Below, in pieces: positions 8,761 through 17,183 of a stretch of 64,000 nucleotides of DNA. The translations under genes and the position numbers were made by a program. Each line of letters starts with the position of its first letter. Position 1 is the first letter of the stretch. Origin of the DNA: Microbacterium protaetiae (GTDB lineage Bacteria; Actinomycetota; Actinomycetes; Actinomycetales; Microbacteriaceae); NCBI RefSeq assembly GCF_004135285.1, contig NZ_CP035494.1, forward strand, positions 1,860,001-1,924,000, in the 5' to 3' direction. The notes below the pieces were generated by a model that was not told where the DNA came from, searched no databases, and saw nothing but the letters and a program-made list of their open reading frames with translations.

Positions 8761-9152
8761 GCCGAGACTTCCACGGTGCGCAGGGCGCCGGGCTCATCGT
8801 CGACCGCGAGCACACGATTCGCCTCGTCGACATGCACGACCACCGGCGCGTACGCGTCGAGTACGGCGTCGTCGAGCTCGGCGTATGAGATGACGATCAC
8901 GGTGTCACCGGTGTGCACGAGGCGGGCGGCCGCGCCGTTGAGCTGCACCTCGCCCGATCCGCGCACGCCGGGGATCGTGTAGGTCACCAGCCGCGCCCCG
9001 TTGTCGATGTCGACCACGTGCACCTGCTCGTTCTCGCGGATATCGGCCGCCTCGAGCAGCTCGGGATCGACCGTGATCGAGCCCACGTAGTGCAGGTCGC
9101 TGCCGGTCACCCGGGCGCGGTGGATCTTGGACTTCAACATGGTGCGTCGCAT
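8757..9152 (-). CDS. panD: aspartate 1-decarboxylase precursor
   Basis: 131 residues. Converts L-aspartate to beta-alanine with a pyruvoyl cofactor formed by self-cleavage. The conserved cleavage site is visible as HYVGSITVD, with Gly24-Ser25 when the ATG at 9152 is used; [16 protein letters not shown] is the standard family N-terminus. Tyr and Thr residues around TYTIPG and [19 protein letters not shown] match the family core. The start overlaps the panC stop (TGATG) and the stop overlaps the panB start, giving tight translational coupling. Confidence 0.96.
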   Translation of the reverse strand: MRRTMLKSKIHRARVTGSDLHYVGSITVDPELLEAADIRENEQVHVVDIDNGARLVTYTIPGVRGSGEVQLNGAAARLVHTGDTVIVISYAELDDAVLDAYAPVVVHVDEANRVLAVDDEPGALRTVEVSA

Positions 9153-10000
9153 CAGCGGGATGCCTCCAGCAATCTGTTGTCGATGAGTCGGGCGGCCCCG
9201 ACGCGGGCGGCGACCGCCAGCAGCGCCACGGGCGCGACGGCGTCGACCGTGGACAGGTCGTCGGGGGAGCGCAGGTCGAGATACTCCGGTTCGATACCGG
9301 CGGCGGCAAGCTCGGCCCGCGCCGCCGTGAGCACGTCGGCGGCGCCGGTGCGCCCCTGCGCGACGGCCTGCTGCGCCGCGTCGAGCGCGCGATTGAGCGC
9401 CGTCGCGCGCTGGCGGGATGCGGCATCCAGGTAGGCGTTGCGCGAGCTCATCGCCAGCCCGTCTGCCTCGCGCACGATCGGGCAGGCGACCACGCGCACC
9501 GGCAGGTTCAGATCGCGCACCACCCGGCGAATGACCAGCACCTGTTGGGCGTCTTTCTGCCCGAAGTACGCGGCATCGGGTGCGACGATGCCGAACAGCT
9601 TGGTGACCACCGTGGCCACGCCGTCGAAGTGGCCGGGTCGACTCGCCCCGCACAGCACATCGGTCAAGCCTGAGACATGGATCGAGGTGGCGAAGCCGGC
9701 GGGGTAGACCTCGGCGACCGACGGTGCGAACAGGATGTCGGTGCCCGCGGCTTCGGCAAGCTGCGCATCGCGCTGCTCGTCGCGCGGGTATGCGGTGAGG
9801 TCTTCGGTCGGCCCGAACTGCGTCGGGTTCACGAACAACGACACCACGACCAGTTCGTGTGCGGCGCGCGCCGCACGTATGAGCGAGAGGTGCCCGTCGT
9901 GGAAGGCGCCCATGGTGGGAACGAGCCCGACGGTGCCGCCGCGTCCGCGCACATCACGAACGGCGGTGCGCACCTCGGCCACAGTGCGCAGGATCTTCAT
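9152..10000 (-). CDS. panC: pantothenate synthetase
   Basis: 282 residues, the normal size. Condenses pantoate and beta-alanine with ATP. Motifs: [19 protein letters not shown] (the HIGH-type nucleotide-binding signature), [36 protein letters not shown] and the KMSKS-like MSSRNAYL. The start codon overlaps the stop of the DUF2520 gene and the stop overlaps panD, so the cytosolic enzymes of pantothenate synthesis are co-translated. Confidence 0.96.
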   Translation of the reverse strand: MKILRTVAEVRTAVRDVRGRGGTVGLVPTMGAFHDGHLSLIRAARAAHELVVVSLFVNPTQFGPTEDLTAYPRDEQRDAQLAEAAGTDILFAPSVAEVYPAGFATSIHVSGLTDVLCGASRPGHFDGVATVVTKLFGIVAPDAAYFGQKDAQQVLVIRRVVRDLNLPVRVVACPIVREADGLAMSSRNAYLDAASRQRATALNRALDAAQQAVAQGRTGAADVLTAARAELAAAGIEPEYLDLRSPDDLSTVDAVAPVALLAVAARVGAARLIDNRLLEASR

Positions 10001-10740
10001 CGGTGGCTCCGTTCGGCGAGGGTGCCGGTGTGGGCGACGAGCACGTCGAACAACGGCACCAGGTCGGGCAGCTCGGCGGCGAGTGCCGTGCGCTGCGCGG
10101 CGACAGTGGCGTGGTCGCCGCGTGCGACCGGTCCGGTGAGGGCGGATGTCGCTCCGGACGCCGCCCAGTTCTCCACCGTGCGGCGCACGAGCGGGGCCAG
10201 CAGCGCGCGGGCGTCGGAACCGGGTGCCGCACTGGTGAGCACGCGCTCGGCGACATCCTCGAGCGTCACGAGAAAGTTCGAGGCGAACGCCGCCGCTGCG
10301 TGATAGAGCGCCCGGTCGCCGTCGGCGATCTCGAATGGGTGCATGCCCAGCGCTGCGGCAAGATCGCGAGCGAGTGCACGCGCCTCCAGCGTGCGCCCAC
10401 CGATCGCCGCGCCGATGCCCTCGAACACGTCGGGTTCTTCACCGCCCGCGAAGGTCTGCAGCGGGTGGAGGCCGAAGTCGACGTCGTCGAGCCCGGTGGC
10501 GCCAGAGGTGTGGCCGACCACACGCGCGCGAGCCGATGCCGCGGCCGCGGCATCCCGAATCTGCCGATCGGGCACGCACAGCATCGCAATGTCGGCGTCG
10601 GCGATCTCGTCGCCGCGTCCGGTCGGCCCGTACACGGTGTAGCCGGCGCGCGCGAGCGCCGGCGCGAGCACCGCGCCGAGGCGCCCGCGACCGACGACGC
10701 TCACGCGCGTGACGGCGCGGGCGGGCGGCGATTCGGGCAT
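9997..10740 (-). CDS. Rossmann-fold and DUF2520 domain protein
   Basis: About 247 residues from the ATG at 10740 (an upstream in-frame ATG at 10782 is possible). The N-terminal dinucleotide-binding fold starts VSVVGRGRLGAVLAPALARAGY and shows the second-strand region ADADIAMLCVPD; the C-terminal half (HPLQTFAG, FEIADGDRALYHAAAAFASNFLV) is the DUF2520 helical domain. Architecture resembles ketopantoate and pyrroline-carboxylate reductases. Its stop overlaps the panC start, so a role in pantoate supply, for example ketopantoate reduction, is a reasonable guess but not shown. A 55-bp decayed copy of its 5' end lies at 12668-12722. Confidence 0.85.
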   Translation of the reverse strand: MPESPPARAVTRVSVVGRGRLGAVLAPALARAGYTVYGPTGRGDEIADADIAMLCVPDRQIRDAAAAASARARVVGHTSGATGLDDVDFGLHPLQTFAGGEEPDVFEGIGAAIGGRTLEARALARDLAAALGMHPFEIADGDRALYHAAAAFASNFLVTLEDVAERVLTSAAPGSDARALLAPLVRRTVENWAASGATSALTGPVARGDHATVAAQRTALAAELPDLVPLFDVLVAHTGTLAERSHR

Positions 10741-10935
10741 AGCGATGCGATCTGAGAGAGCGGGCGGGGTCGGTCCGAGCATAATGACTGCCGAGCGAAC
10801 GGTCGATTCGAGCAGTAACGCCCGGCGGGTGCGCCGCCCGCTCTCGGCTATGGGTGCGCAGCCCGTGCTCGGCTACACGCCGGGCAGCGCGGTTCCGCCG
10901 TAACAGAGCCCCGACCGGCCCGGCGATGGCGGCGG

Positions 10936-12240
10936 TCAGAAGTCGGGGGCGACGCAGGCTTCCACCCCGTCTTTGCGGCCTTCCTCGAAAGCGGCGTTGC
11001 GGTCGAGGGCATCGCCGTGGTCACCCGCGGTGGTCCATTCGCTGGTATCGGCGAGTGCCGTCAGTGCGCCGGCAATTGCCGCGGTGTCCTCGTCTTCCCA
11101 CTCGAGCGTGCCGTCGGCGACGGCGCCGTACAGGGCGGCTGCGGCCAGGCAATCCGCCCGCAGTTCACCCTTGTTCTCATCGAGACCGGGATCGACCTCG
11201 TTGATGATCGCATGCCCCCACTCGTGTCCGACGATCAGGTACATGGTGACATCGGATGCGGAATAGAACTCCCGCATCAGATCGATGCCGAACTGCACGG
11301 TGTTGTCCAGGGGGCAGTAAAACGCATTGTCCGCGCCCGCCGAGCCGCCGCCGCCGCACCCAGGCTCACTGTCTGCGTTGTAGACGCCGTTGCTCGTTGG
11401 GGCGACGTAGACGATGTCGGGGAAGTGCTCGGCGAAGTGGGCGCTCCAGAACCCACCGACGATCGTGAGCGCGTGGCTTGTGGCCTCGACGATCTCTTCG
11501 TCGGCGACCGGGTTGATGGGCATGGCCTGCGTGCGCGCATCCCGATCGTCGGAAAGGGCGGGGGTGTCCCCGGTGGTCTGCGGCGCGGCGGCGGTCGAAC
11601 TGGGGACGGGGTCCGCGATCACCGAGGCGGGCAGGGGCGCGCCGCACTCGCCGATGAAGCCCAGATAGCAGACGGCCGGATGGGAGATGGCGCTTCGACC
11701 ATCGTGGTTCGACACTGTGCGCGTGCCGAGGTGCGGCGTCTGCTCAAGATGGCCGTAGGTGCCTGCGGTGCCGACGACGGCGCCTTCCTGCCCGGCCTCT
11801 CGCATGCGCTCGATATCGTCGCGATAATCGTCACAGATGCTCGCGGCGGCGTCCGTCACGTTCTGGTCGCGACAGGCGCTCTCATACTCATTCTCCATCC
11901 GATCGATGCAGATCGACCAGTCCTGCCCCTCGTCGCAGGGGCTGACGCCGTCATCGATGACATCGACCGCGCCTGTGTCGTATGTCTCGGTATGGAAGGT
12001 CTCGGCGTGGGCGGGGACGTCGACCGCGGTCCAATGGCGTGCGGTCGTGAACGCCAGCAAAACGAGAGCGCCCACGACAGCGAGTCCCAGCACCGAGACC
12101 GTGGCCTTGATCCATCCGCGCACCGGTTCGTGGTCGGAGTGCTTCTTTGCGGACGGGAGTGTGGCGTCGGTCCACTGCGTCCCGTCCCACCATCGACGCC
12201 TTCCGCTGCCGTCGTCATACCACCCCGCAGGACCGCTCAT
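10936..12240 (-). CDS. membrane-anchored neutral zinc metallopeptidase-like protein with DUF2510 domain
   Basis: 434 residues from the ATG at 12240. Residues 6-25 (GWYDDGSGRRRWWDGTQWTD) form the actinobacterial DUF2510 module. A single membrane helix lies at about 46-66, then a low-complexity extracytoplasmic linker with several Cys. The C-terminal half has HEWGHAI at about 339-345, a zinc-binding HExxH with downstream Glu in GELRADCLAAAALYG, which resembles the neutral zinc metallopeptidase family PF04228. Substrate unknown. The protein should sit in the membrane with the protease domain outside. It is not obviously in an operon with either neighbour. Confidence 0.8.
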   Translation of the reverse strand: MSGPAGWYDDGSGRRRWWDGTQWTDATLPSAKKHSDHEPVRGWIKATVSVLGLAVVGALVLLAFTTARHWTAVDVPAHAETFHTETYDTGAVDVIDDGVSPCDEGQDWSICIDRMENEYESACRDQNVTDAAASICDDYRDDIERMREAGQEGAVVGTAGTYGHLEQTPHLGTRTVSNHDGRSAISHPAVCYLGFIGECGAPLPASVIADPVPSSTAAAPQTTGDTPALSDDRDARTQAMPINPVADEEIVEATSHALTIVGGFWSAHFAEHFPDIVYVAPTSNGVYNADSEPGCGGGGSAGADNAFYCPLDNTVQFGIDLMREFYSASDVTMYLIVGHEWGHAIINEVDPGLDENKGELRADCLAAAALYGAVADGTLEWEDEDTAAIAGALTALADTSEWTTAGDHGDALDRNAAFEEGRKDGVEACVAPDF

Positions 12241-12470
12241 GTCATCCCCCAGAAGAGGCGCGCGGCCTTCGACCGCGCGCATCGGCTACAGCTTCCCGTG
12301 GTGACCGCCGGTTGGTTGCCCCGCCGCCGACGCGCCATCTGGACCCTATTGTGGCCTCGGCGGCGTGCACGCGAAAGAGGGTAGAGGCGACCGTGCGTGC
12401 GTGCGTCAGCCAGGCAGGGGCGCGTGCGCTAGATCCGTGCGGGCGCGTGCGCGTGCGTTAGACCGGCACG

Positions 12471-12667
12471 GTGACCGCGGTCACACAAGCACGGGCGCCG
12501 CCTCGGGATGGACAGGAAGTGAATCATCGACGAGCCCAGCAGCATGGCTCCGGTCGTGGACACCTGGTTCATCCAGGTGAATCCGTCAGACGGGGCGTAA
12601 TCGGCGTACCGTCGCGGCATTCCGGCTCGGCCACCAGAAGTAGAACCCGGCGAAGATGGCGAAGAAC
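12471..12667 (-). pseudogene. decayed 3' fragment of ctaD with two internal deletions
   Basis: Three blocks match the ctaD gene found 26 kb away, in the same order and orientation: 12471-12510 matches 38421-38460; 12524-12627 matches about 38631-38734; 12628-12667 matches about 38839-38878. The joins imply deletions of roughly 155 and 105 bp. Recognisable peptide pieces on the minus strand are [20 protein letters not shown] and MLLGSSMI. There is no usable start. The remnant borders csrA, the last gene of the flagellar locus, whereas intact ctaD borders fliW at the other end. Confidence 0.85.
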
Positions 12668-12722
12668 GGCCGACGACGCTCACGCGTGCGACGGCGCGGG
12701 CGGGCGACGGCGATGCAGGCAT
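12668..12722 (-). pseudogene. fragment copied from the start of the DUF2520 gene
   Basis: The 55 bp read on the minus strand give [19 protein letters not shown], close to MPESPPARAVTRVSVVGR at the start of the DUF2520 protein (10740 downward). The similarity ends after the VVGR codons, where the ctaD-derived piece begins, so two unrelated gene fragments are joined head to tail. Nothing downstream of the join is DUF2520-like. Confidence 0.8.
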
Positions 12723-12744
12723 GACGACAAAGGATGAGTTCGGT

Positions 12745-12990
12745 TCACGCGTCTGGCGCTCGACGGCGTGCGAGTGCATCGCGCAGCGCGCTTTCGAGGC
12801 CCGGGTCGGCCGCGACCGCTGAGACGTTCTCGGCGCTGACGGCCTCGACGATCTCGGCACGCTGGATGCGGGTGGAACGCGGGGCGTCCACCCCGATGCG
12901 GATGCTGTCGCCCTTCACGTCGAGCACGGTGACCGTGACCTCGCCGCCGATCAGCACGCTCTCGCCGATCCGCCTCGTCAACACCAGCAT
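12745..12990 (-). CDS. csrA: carbon storage regulator, translational repressor
   Basis: 81 residues from the ATG at 12990. The opening [20 protein letters not shown] is the invariant CsrA N-terminus, followed by [23 protein letters not shown]; the C-terminal tail after about residue 60 is variable. CsrA is a dimeric RNA-binding protein that recognises ANGGA, often in hairpin loops. It is the last gene of the flagellar minus-strand series, 9 bp after flhA. A candidate target is the flagellin leader (34154-34191). The antagonist FliW is encoded at the opposite end of the locus. Confidence 0.95.
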   Translation of the reverse strand: MLVLTRRIGESVLIGGEVTVTVLDVKGDSIRIGVDAPRSTRIQRAEIVEAVSAENVSAVAADPGLESALRDALARRRAPDA

Positions 12991-12999
12991 CCCCACAGC

Positions 13000-15060
13000 C
13001 TACTGGGGCGTGCCCGCTGGCACCTCGACCGCCCGCATCGGTTGGTCACGCACGATCCCGACGGTGAGGATCGGCAGCCCCGCCGCGCTGGCTTCGGTGT
13101 ACGAGAGCACGGGCAGCCCGTCGGTCTGCGCTGCGACCAGTCTGCGCACGGCGGCTCGTAGCGCGGGCGCACAGACCAGCACCGTCTCGCCGCCGTCAGC
13201 CGCCGCCGCGACCGCCTCTCGCACCGAGGCGATGACGGCCTCGATCCGATCCGGTTCGAGCACGATCTGAGTGCCGTCGTCGCTGGGGCGCATGCCTTCG
13301 AGCATCGCCTGTTCGAGCAGCGGTTCGAGCATGATCACCCGTAGCGTGCCCGATTCGGCGAAGCGGGAGGCGACTGCGGGGCCGAGGGCGGAGCGCGTCG
13401 CCTCGATGAGCCCCTCGGGCTCGGTGGACACGCGGGCGCGCAGCGCGAGTGCCTCGTAGATGCGGGCAAGGTCGTTGATCGGCACGCGTTCGGCCAACAG
13501 CCCCTGCAACACACGCTGGACCTCGGCTAGCGACAGCAGCGTCGGCGTGAGCTCTTCGACGGCGGCGGGCGAGACCTGTTTGAGCGCATCGGTGAGCTGG
13601 CGCACGTCTTCCCGGCTGAGCAGCCGGGCCGCTGCGGATTGGATGACGCTGGACAAGTGCGTGACGATGACACTCGCCCGATCGATGACCGTCGCCCCGG
13701 CGAATTCGGCGCTGTGCCGCATCTCGGCGGGAATCCACTTGCCTTCCAGGCCGAAGACCGGGTCGTGTACAGCCGTTCCCGGCAGCGTGTTCAGCCCTGC
13801 ACCGAGTGCGAGCACAGACCCGGGGGGAGCGGTCCCGCGACCGGTTTCGATACCGGCGACGCGGATGACATAGCTGGATGTGCCGAGTTCGACGCTGTCG
13901 CGGGTGCGCACCGGGGGCACCACCAGACCCAGCTCCAACGCAATGCGCCGCCGCAAGGCCTTGACACGCGCGAGCAGATCATCGGGCCCGCCCATCACGA
14001 GGTCAACGATGTTCGGCGCCAGCAGGATCTCGAGCGGATGCACACGCATCTTCTCGATCAGATCGTCGGTGCTCTCCGATACGATAGTCGCATCGGTCGG
14101 TGGCTCGATTGCTTCGTGGTGCTTGTTTTCTGCGCTCATGCGTTGCGACACCAGCAGCAGCAGCGCCCCGATGATCGCGAACGTCAGCACGGGCATCCCC
14201 GGCACGATCGCCAGGGCGAGGGCGGCGCCGCCAGCGATCGCCAGCGCGTGACGCGACTGCGTCAGTTGGGCCGAGGCCGCCTCGCCCATCTCGGCCTCGG
14301 CGTTCGAGCGGGTGACGATCATGCCGGTCGACACTGCCATGAGCAGCGCGGGAATCTGCGTGACCAGGCCGTCGCCGATCGTCAACAGCGTGTAGGTACT
14401 AACGGCTTCGTCGATGGCCATGGAGTGCTGCACCATTCCGATGGCGATGCCGCCGACGATGTTGATGATGATGATGACCAGACCCGCGATCGCGTCACCC
14501 TTCACGAACTTGGATGCGCCGTCCATCGCGCCGTAGAAGTCGGCCTCGGCGGCGACCTCGGCGCGGCGCTCCCGTGCCTGCACGTCGGTGATCAGGCCGG
14601 CGTTGAGATCGGCGTCGATCGCCATCTGCTTGCCGGGCATGGCGTCGAGGGTGAACCGCGCGCCCACCTCGGCGACGCGCTCGGATCCCTTCGTGACCAC
14701 CACGAACTGAATGACCACGAGGATGAGGAACACCACCGCGCCGATGATCAGCGACCCGCCCACCGCGATCTGTCCGAACGCCTCGATCACCTGCCCGGCG
14801 TATGCCTGGCCGAGCACGAGGCGCGTGGATGCCACGTTCAAGCCGAGCCGGAAGAGCGTGGCCACCAGCAGCAGCGAGGGGAACACCGAGAAATCCAGCG
14901 GCTTGTTGACGAACATCGTCGTCAGCAGAATCACCAGCGCGAACATGATGTTCAGGATGATCAGCGTGTCCAGCAGGAACGGCGGGATCGGCACGACCAG
15001 CAGCATCAGGATGCCGACGACGCCGACCGGCACCGCGAGTTTGCGAAGCAGGCCCTTCAT
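13000..15060 (-). CDS. flhA: flagellar type III export gate protein FlhA
   Basis: 686 residues. The N-terminal third carries about eight membrane helices and the conserved NKPLDFSVFPSLLLVATLFR and FVKGDAIAGLVI blocks (the FHIPEP region); the C-terminal half is the cytoplasmic domain that docks export chaperone complexes. The start MKGLLRKLAVP has GAGGAGAACCGC upstream. Its ATG overlaps the flhB stop. With FlhB and FliPQR it forms the proton-driven export gate. Confidence 0.97.
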   Translation of the reverse strand: MKGLLRKLAVPVGVVGILMLLVVPIPPFLLDTLIILNIMFALVILLTTMFVNKPLDFSVFPSLLLVATLFRLGLNVASTRLVLGQAYAGQVIEAFGQIAVGGSLIIGAVVFLILVVIQFVVVTKGSERVAEVGARFTLDAMPGKQMAIDADLNAGLITDVQARERRAEVAAEADFYGAMDGASKFVKGDAIAGLVIIIINIVGGIAIGMVQHSMAIDEAVSTYTLLTIGDGLVTQIPALLMAVSTGMIVTRSNAEAEMGEAASAQLTQSRHALAIAGGAALALAIVPGMPVLTFAIIGALLLLVSQRMSAENKHHEAIEPPTDATIVSESTDDLIEKMRVHPLEILLAPNIVDLVMGGPDDLLARVKALRRRIALELGLVVPPVRTRDSVELGTSSYVIRVAGIETGRGTAPPGSVLALGAGLNTLPGTAVHDPVFGLEGKWIPAEMRHSAEFAGATVIDRASVIVTHLSSVIQSAAARLLSREDVRQLTDALKQVSPAAVEELTPTLLSLAEVQRVLQGLLAERVPINDLARIYEALALRARVSTEPEGLIEATRSALGPAVASRFAESGTLRVIMLEPLLEQAMLEGMRPSDDGTQIVLEPDRIEAVIASVREAVAAAADGGETVLVCAPALRAAVRRLVAAQTDGLPVLSYTEASAAGLPILTVGIVRDQPMRAVEVPAGTPQ

Positions 15061-16148
15061 GCGGTTCTCCTCGGGGGAAGCGAGTGGATGCCGCGGGCAG
15101 ATCCTCGTCGACGCAGCGCATCAACGAACACCAGCACCTGCGCCACGGCAGTGTACAGATCTTCAGGGATCTCCTGCCCGAGCGCGCAGGCGGCGTTCAG
15201 GGCGCGGGCAAGTGGGATGTCACGGACAAGCGGGACTCCCGCATCGGTCGCCTTCTCGCGAATGCGTTCGGCGATCACGCCGCTGCCCTTGGCCACGACC
15301 CGGGGCGCGGATCTGCCCACCTGATATCGGAGAGCGACGGCGATGTGGGTGGGGTTGACCACGACGACATCCGCATCGGCCACCGCGGTGATCATGCGGT
15401 TGCGACTCAGCGCGAACTGTCGCGAGCGGCGTTGCTGACGCACCAGCGGGTCACCCTCGCTGTTCTTGTTCTCGTCCTTGACCTCGCGCTTGGTCATGCG
15501 CGTGTGCTTGGCGTTGCGCCGCATCACGACGAACACGTCGATCGCTGCAAGTGCCAGGCCGACAGCCACCGTCGCCTGCAACAGGGTGCTGCTGCCCTGG
15601 CCTGCGGTCTGCAGCAGAAGGGCAATCGAGTGTGAGCCGCTGGCCTGCAGCACGGGCATGAGGCCGGCGATGACCAGCCACACTACGACGGCGATGGCTG
15701 CAGTCTTCAGCAGCGCCTTCGCGCCCTCCCACAGTGCCCGGCCGCCGAAGAGGCGAGCCACACCGCTGACGATGTTGAACTGCTCGACGCGCCCGCTCAG
15801 ACGGCGCAGGTGCACGCCGCCCTGCATGGTCGCCCCCACCACCGTGACCACGGCGACGGTGGCCAGCAGTGGTCCGAGTGTCGCCGGCACCGAGCCGAGC
15901 CCGCGGCCGAGGATGGTCAGCGCAGTCGCTGGTGTCGGATCGTGCACGACCGCAGTGAGTGCGATCAGCTGCTCGCTGCCCGCCGATGCGCCGACGGCGA
16001 TCGCAGCAGGCATGCACAGTGCTGCGGCACCGATGCTCAGCCATGCGGTCAGATCTTGGCTGCGGGCGAGCTTGCCCTTCTGCCGGGCTTCACGCAGGCG
16101 GCGGTCGCTGGCCTTTTCGGTGCGTTCGCCGCTGTCGGTATCGCTCAT
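15057..16148 (-). CDS. flhB: flagellar export switch protein FlhB
   Basis: 363 residues. Opens with SGERTEKASDRRLREARQKGKLARSQDL, typical for FlhB, then four membrane helices (about residues 35-210) and a cytoplasmic domain with the autocleavage motif NPTH in VVVVNPTHIAVALRY. Cleavage there switches export from rod/hook to filament substrates. Stop overlaps flhA; start overlaps the fliR stop. Confidence 0.97.
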   Translation of the reverse strand: MSDTDSGERTEKASDRRLREARQKGKLARSQDLTAWLSIGAAALCMPAAIAVGASAGSEQLIALTAVVHDPTPATALTILGRGLGSVPATLGPLLATVAVVTVVGATMQGGVHLRRLSGRVEQFNIVSGVARLFGGRALWEGAKALLKTAAIAVVVWLVIAGLMPVLQASGSHSIALLLQTAGQGSSTLLQATVAVGLALAAIDVFVVMRRNAKHTRMTKREVKDENKNSEGDPLVRQQRRSRQFALSRNRMITAVADADVVVVNPTHIAVALRYQVGRSAPRVVAKGSGVIAERIREKATDAGVPLVRDIPLARALNAACALGQEIPEDLYTAVAQVLVFVDALRRRGSARGIHSLPPRRTA

Positions 16149-16906
16149 GGTCTCGCCCCTCCGATCATGCCCAGTGCGTTCGAGGCGAGGGCGTCGACGA
16201 TTCCCGGAAGCGCGGCGAAGACACTGCCCCCCAGAACCAGCGCCAGCAACACTTTCACCGGCATCCCGAGCGCGAAGGCGTTCAGAGCGGGCGCGCCGCG
16301 GGTTACCAGACCGAGGGCGACGTCTGCGAGGAAGAGCACGACCAGCAGAGGGCCGGCGATCTGCACGGCGGCCAGGAACATCTGCGACAGTCCTGCCACG
16401 AGCAGATGCGCCGCGTTCGCAACGTCGAATGTGCCGCCGAGGGGAACCGCAGTGAAGCTACGGGCGAGTCCGGCGATGATCAGTTGGTAGCCGCCCGAGA
16501 CGAACAGCATTGTCAGGGCCGTCATCTGGAACAGGCGGGTGAACTGGGCGCCGTTGATCTGAGCCTGTGGGTCGAAGATCTGCGAGATCTGGAATCCGCC
16601 GAACACATCGATGAGACCGCCGGCGGTCTGCACCGCAGAGAAGCACAGCAGTACAAGGAACCCAAGCAGTGCGCCGATCACGAGCTGCACGACGAGCGTG
16701 CCGAGGAACGGCGCGACGTCCAGGCTCCTGTACCCCGGGGCGACGGTTCCGCTGACAGCGAGCCCGAGGCCGATTCCCAGCATCCCCTTGATGCGTGCCG
16801 GGACGGCGCCGTGCGAGAACGGTGGCGAGATGAACAGGAACGCGGTCACGCGCACCGCGGCGAGCATCGTCGCCTCCAGCCAGGCGAAATCGACCGGGAT
16901 GAACAT
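16145..16906 (-). CDS. fliR: flagellar export gate protein FliR
   Basis: 253 residues, six hydrophobic segments, with the pattern RVTAFLFISPPFSHGAVPARIKGMLGIGLGLA near the N-terminus that is normal for FliR. Part of the FliPQR core through which proteins are exported. Start overlaps nothing upstream (fliQ stop is at 16908), while the stop overlaps flhB. A conserved GGFQISQIFDPQ block is visible in the middle. Confidence 0.95.
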   Translation of the reverse strand: MFIPVDFAWLEATMLAAVRVTAFLFISPPFSHGAVPARIKGMLGIGLGLAVSGTVAPGYRSLDVAPFLGTLVVQLVIGALLGFLVLLCFSAVQTAGGLIDVFGGFQISQIFDPQAQINGAQFTRLFQMTALTMLFVSGGYQLIIAGLARSFTAVPLGGTFDVANAAHLLVAGLSQMFLAAVQIAGPLLVVLFLADVALGLVTRGAPALNAFALGMPVKVLLALVLGGSVFAALPGIVDALASNALGMIGGARP

Positions 16907-16907
16907 G

Positions 16908-17183
16908 TCACCCGCCCGAGAGCAGTGTGGGGATGCGCGCGAACATCTCGTTCGTGAAGGAGATCAGCTCGGTGATCATCCAGTTGCCGGCGATCAGCAG
17001 CGCCAGGGCGACGGCGATCGCCTTCGGCACGAAGGAGAGCGTGACCTCCTGCACCTGAGTGATCGACTGCAGCAGCGAGATCGCGAACCCGACGACGAGG
17101 GCTGTCACCAGAAGTGGCGCGGCCAGCTTGCCGGCGATCAGCAGCGCCTGCGCGCCGATGTCGAGGGCGGCTTCGGGGCTCAT
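16908..17183 (-). CDS. fliQ: flagellar export gate protein FliQ
   Basis: 91 residues with two membrane helices (about 15-38 and 52-76). Motifs AAPLLVTALVVGFAISLLQSITQVQEVTLSFVPK are standard for FliQ. ATG at 17183 overlaps the fliP stop region. Forms the export gate with FliP and FliR. Confidence 0.96.
   Translation of the reverse strand: MSPEAALDIGAQALLIAGKLAAPLLVTALVVGFAISLLQSITQVQEVTLSFVPKAIAVALALLIAGNWMITELISFTNEMFARIPTLLSGG

Noticed and set aside
12429..12860. A minus-strand gene covering the ctaD and DUF2520 fragments
   Set aside because: The frame is a mosaic of two gene scraps with deletions and overlaps csrA; no complete domain.
13639..15324. Long plus-strand frame opposite flhA
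   Set aside because: His/Arg/Gln/Asp-rich translation characteristic of antisense to a membrane protein gene.
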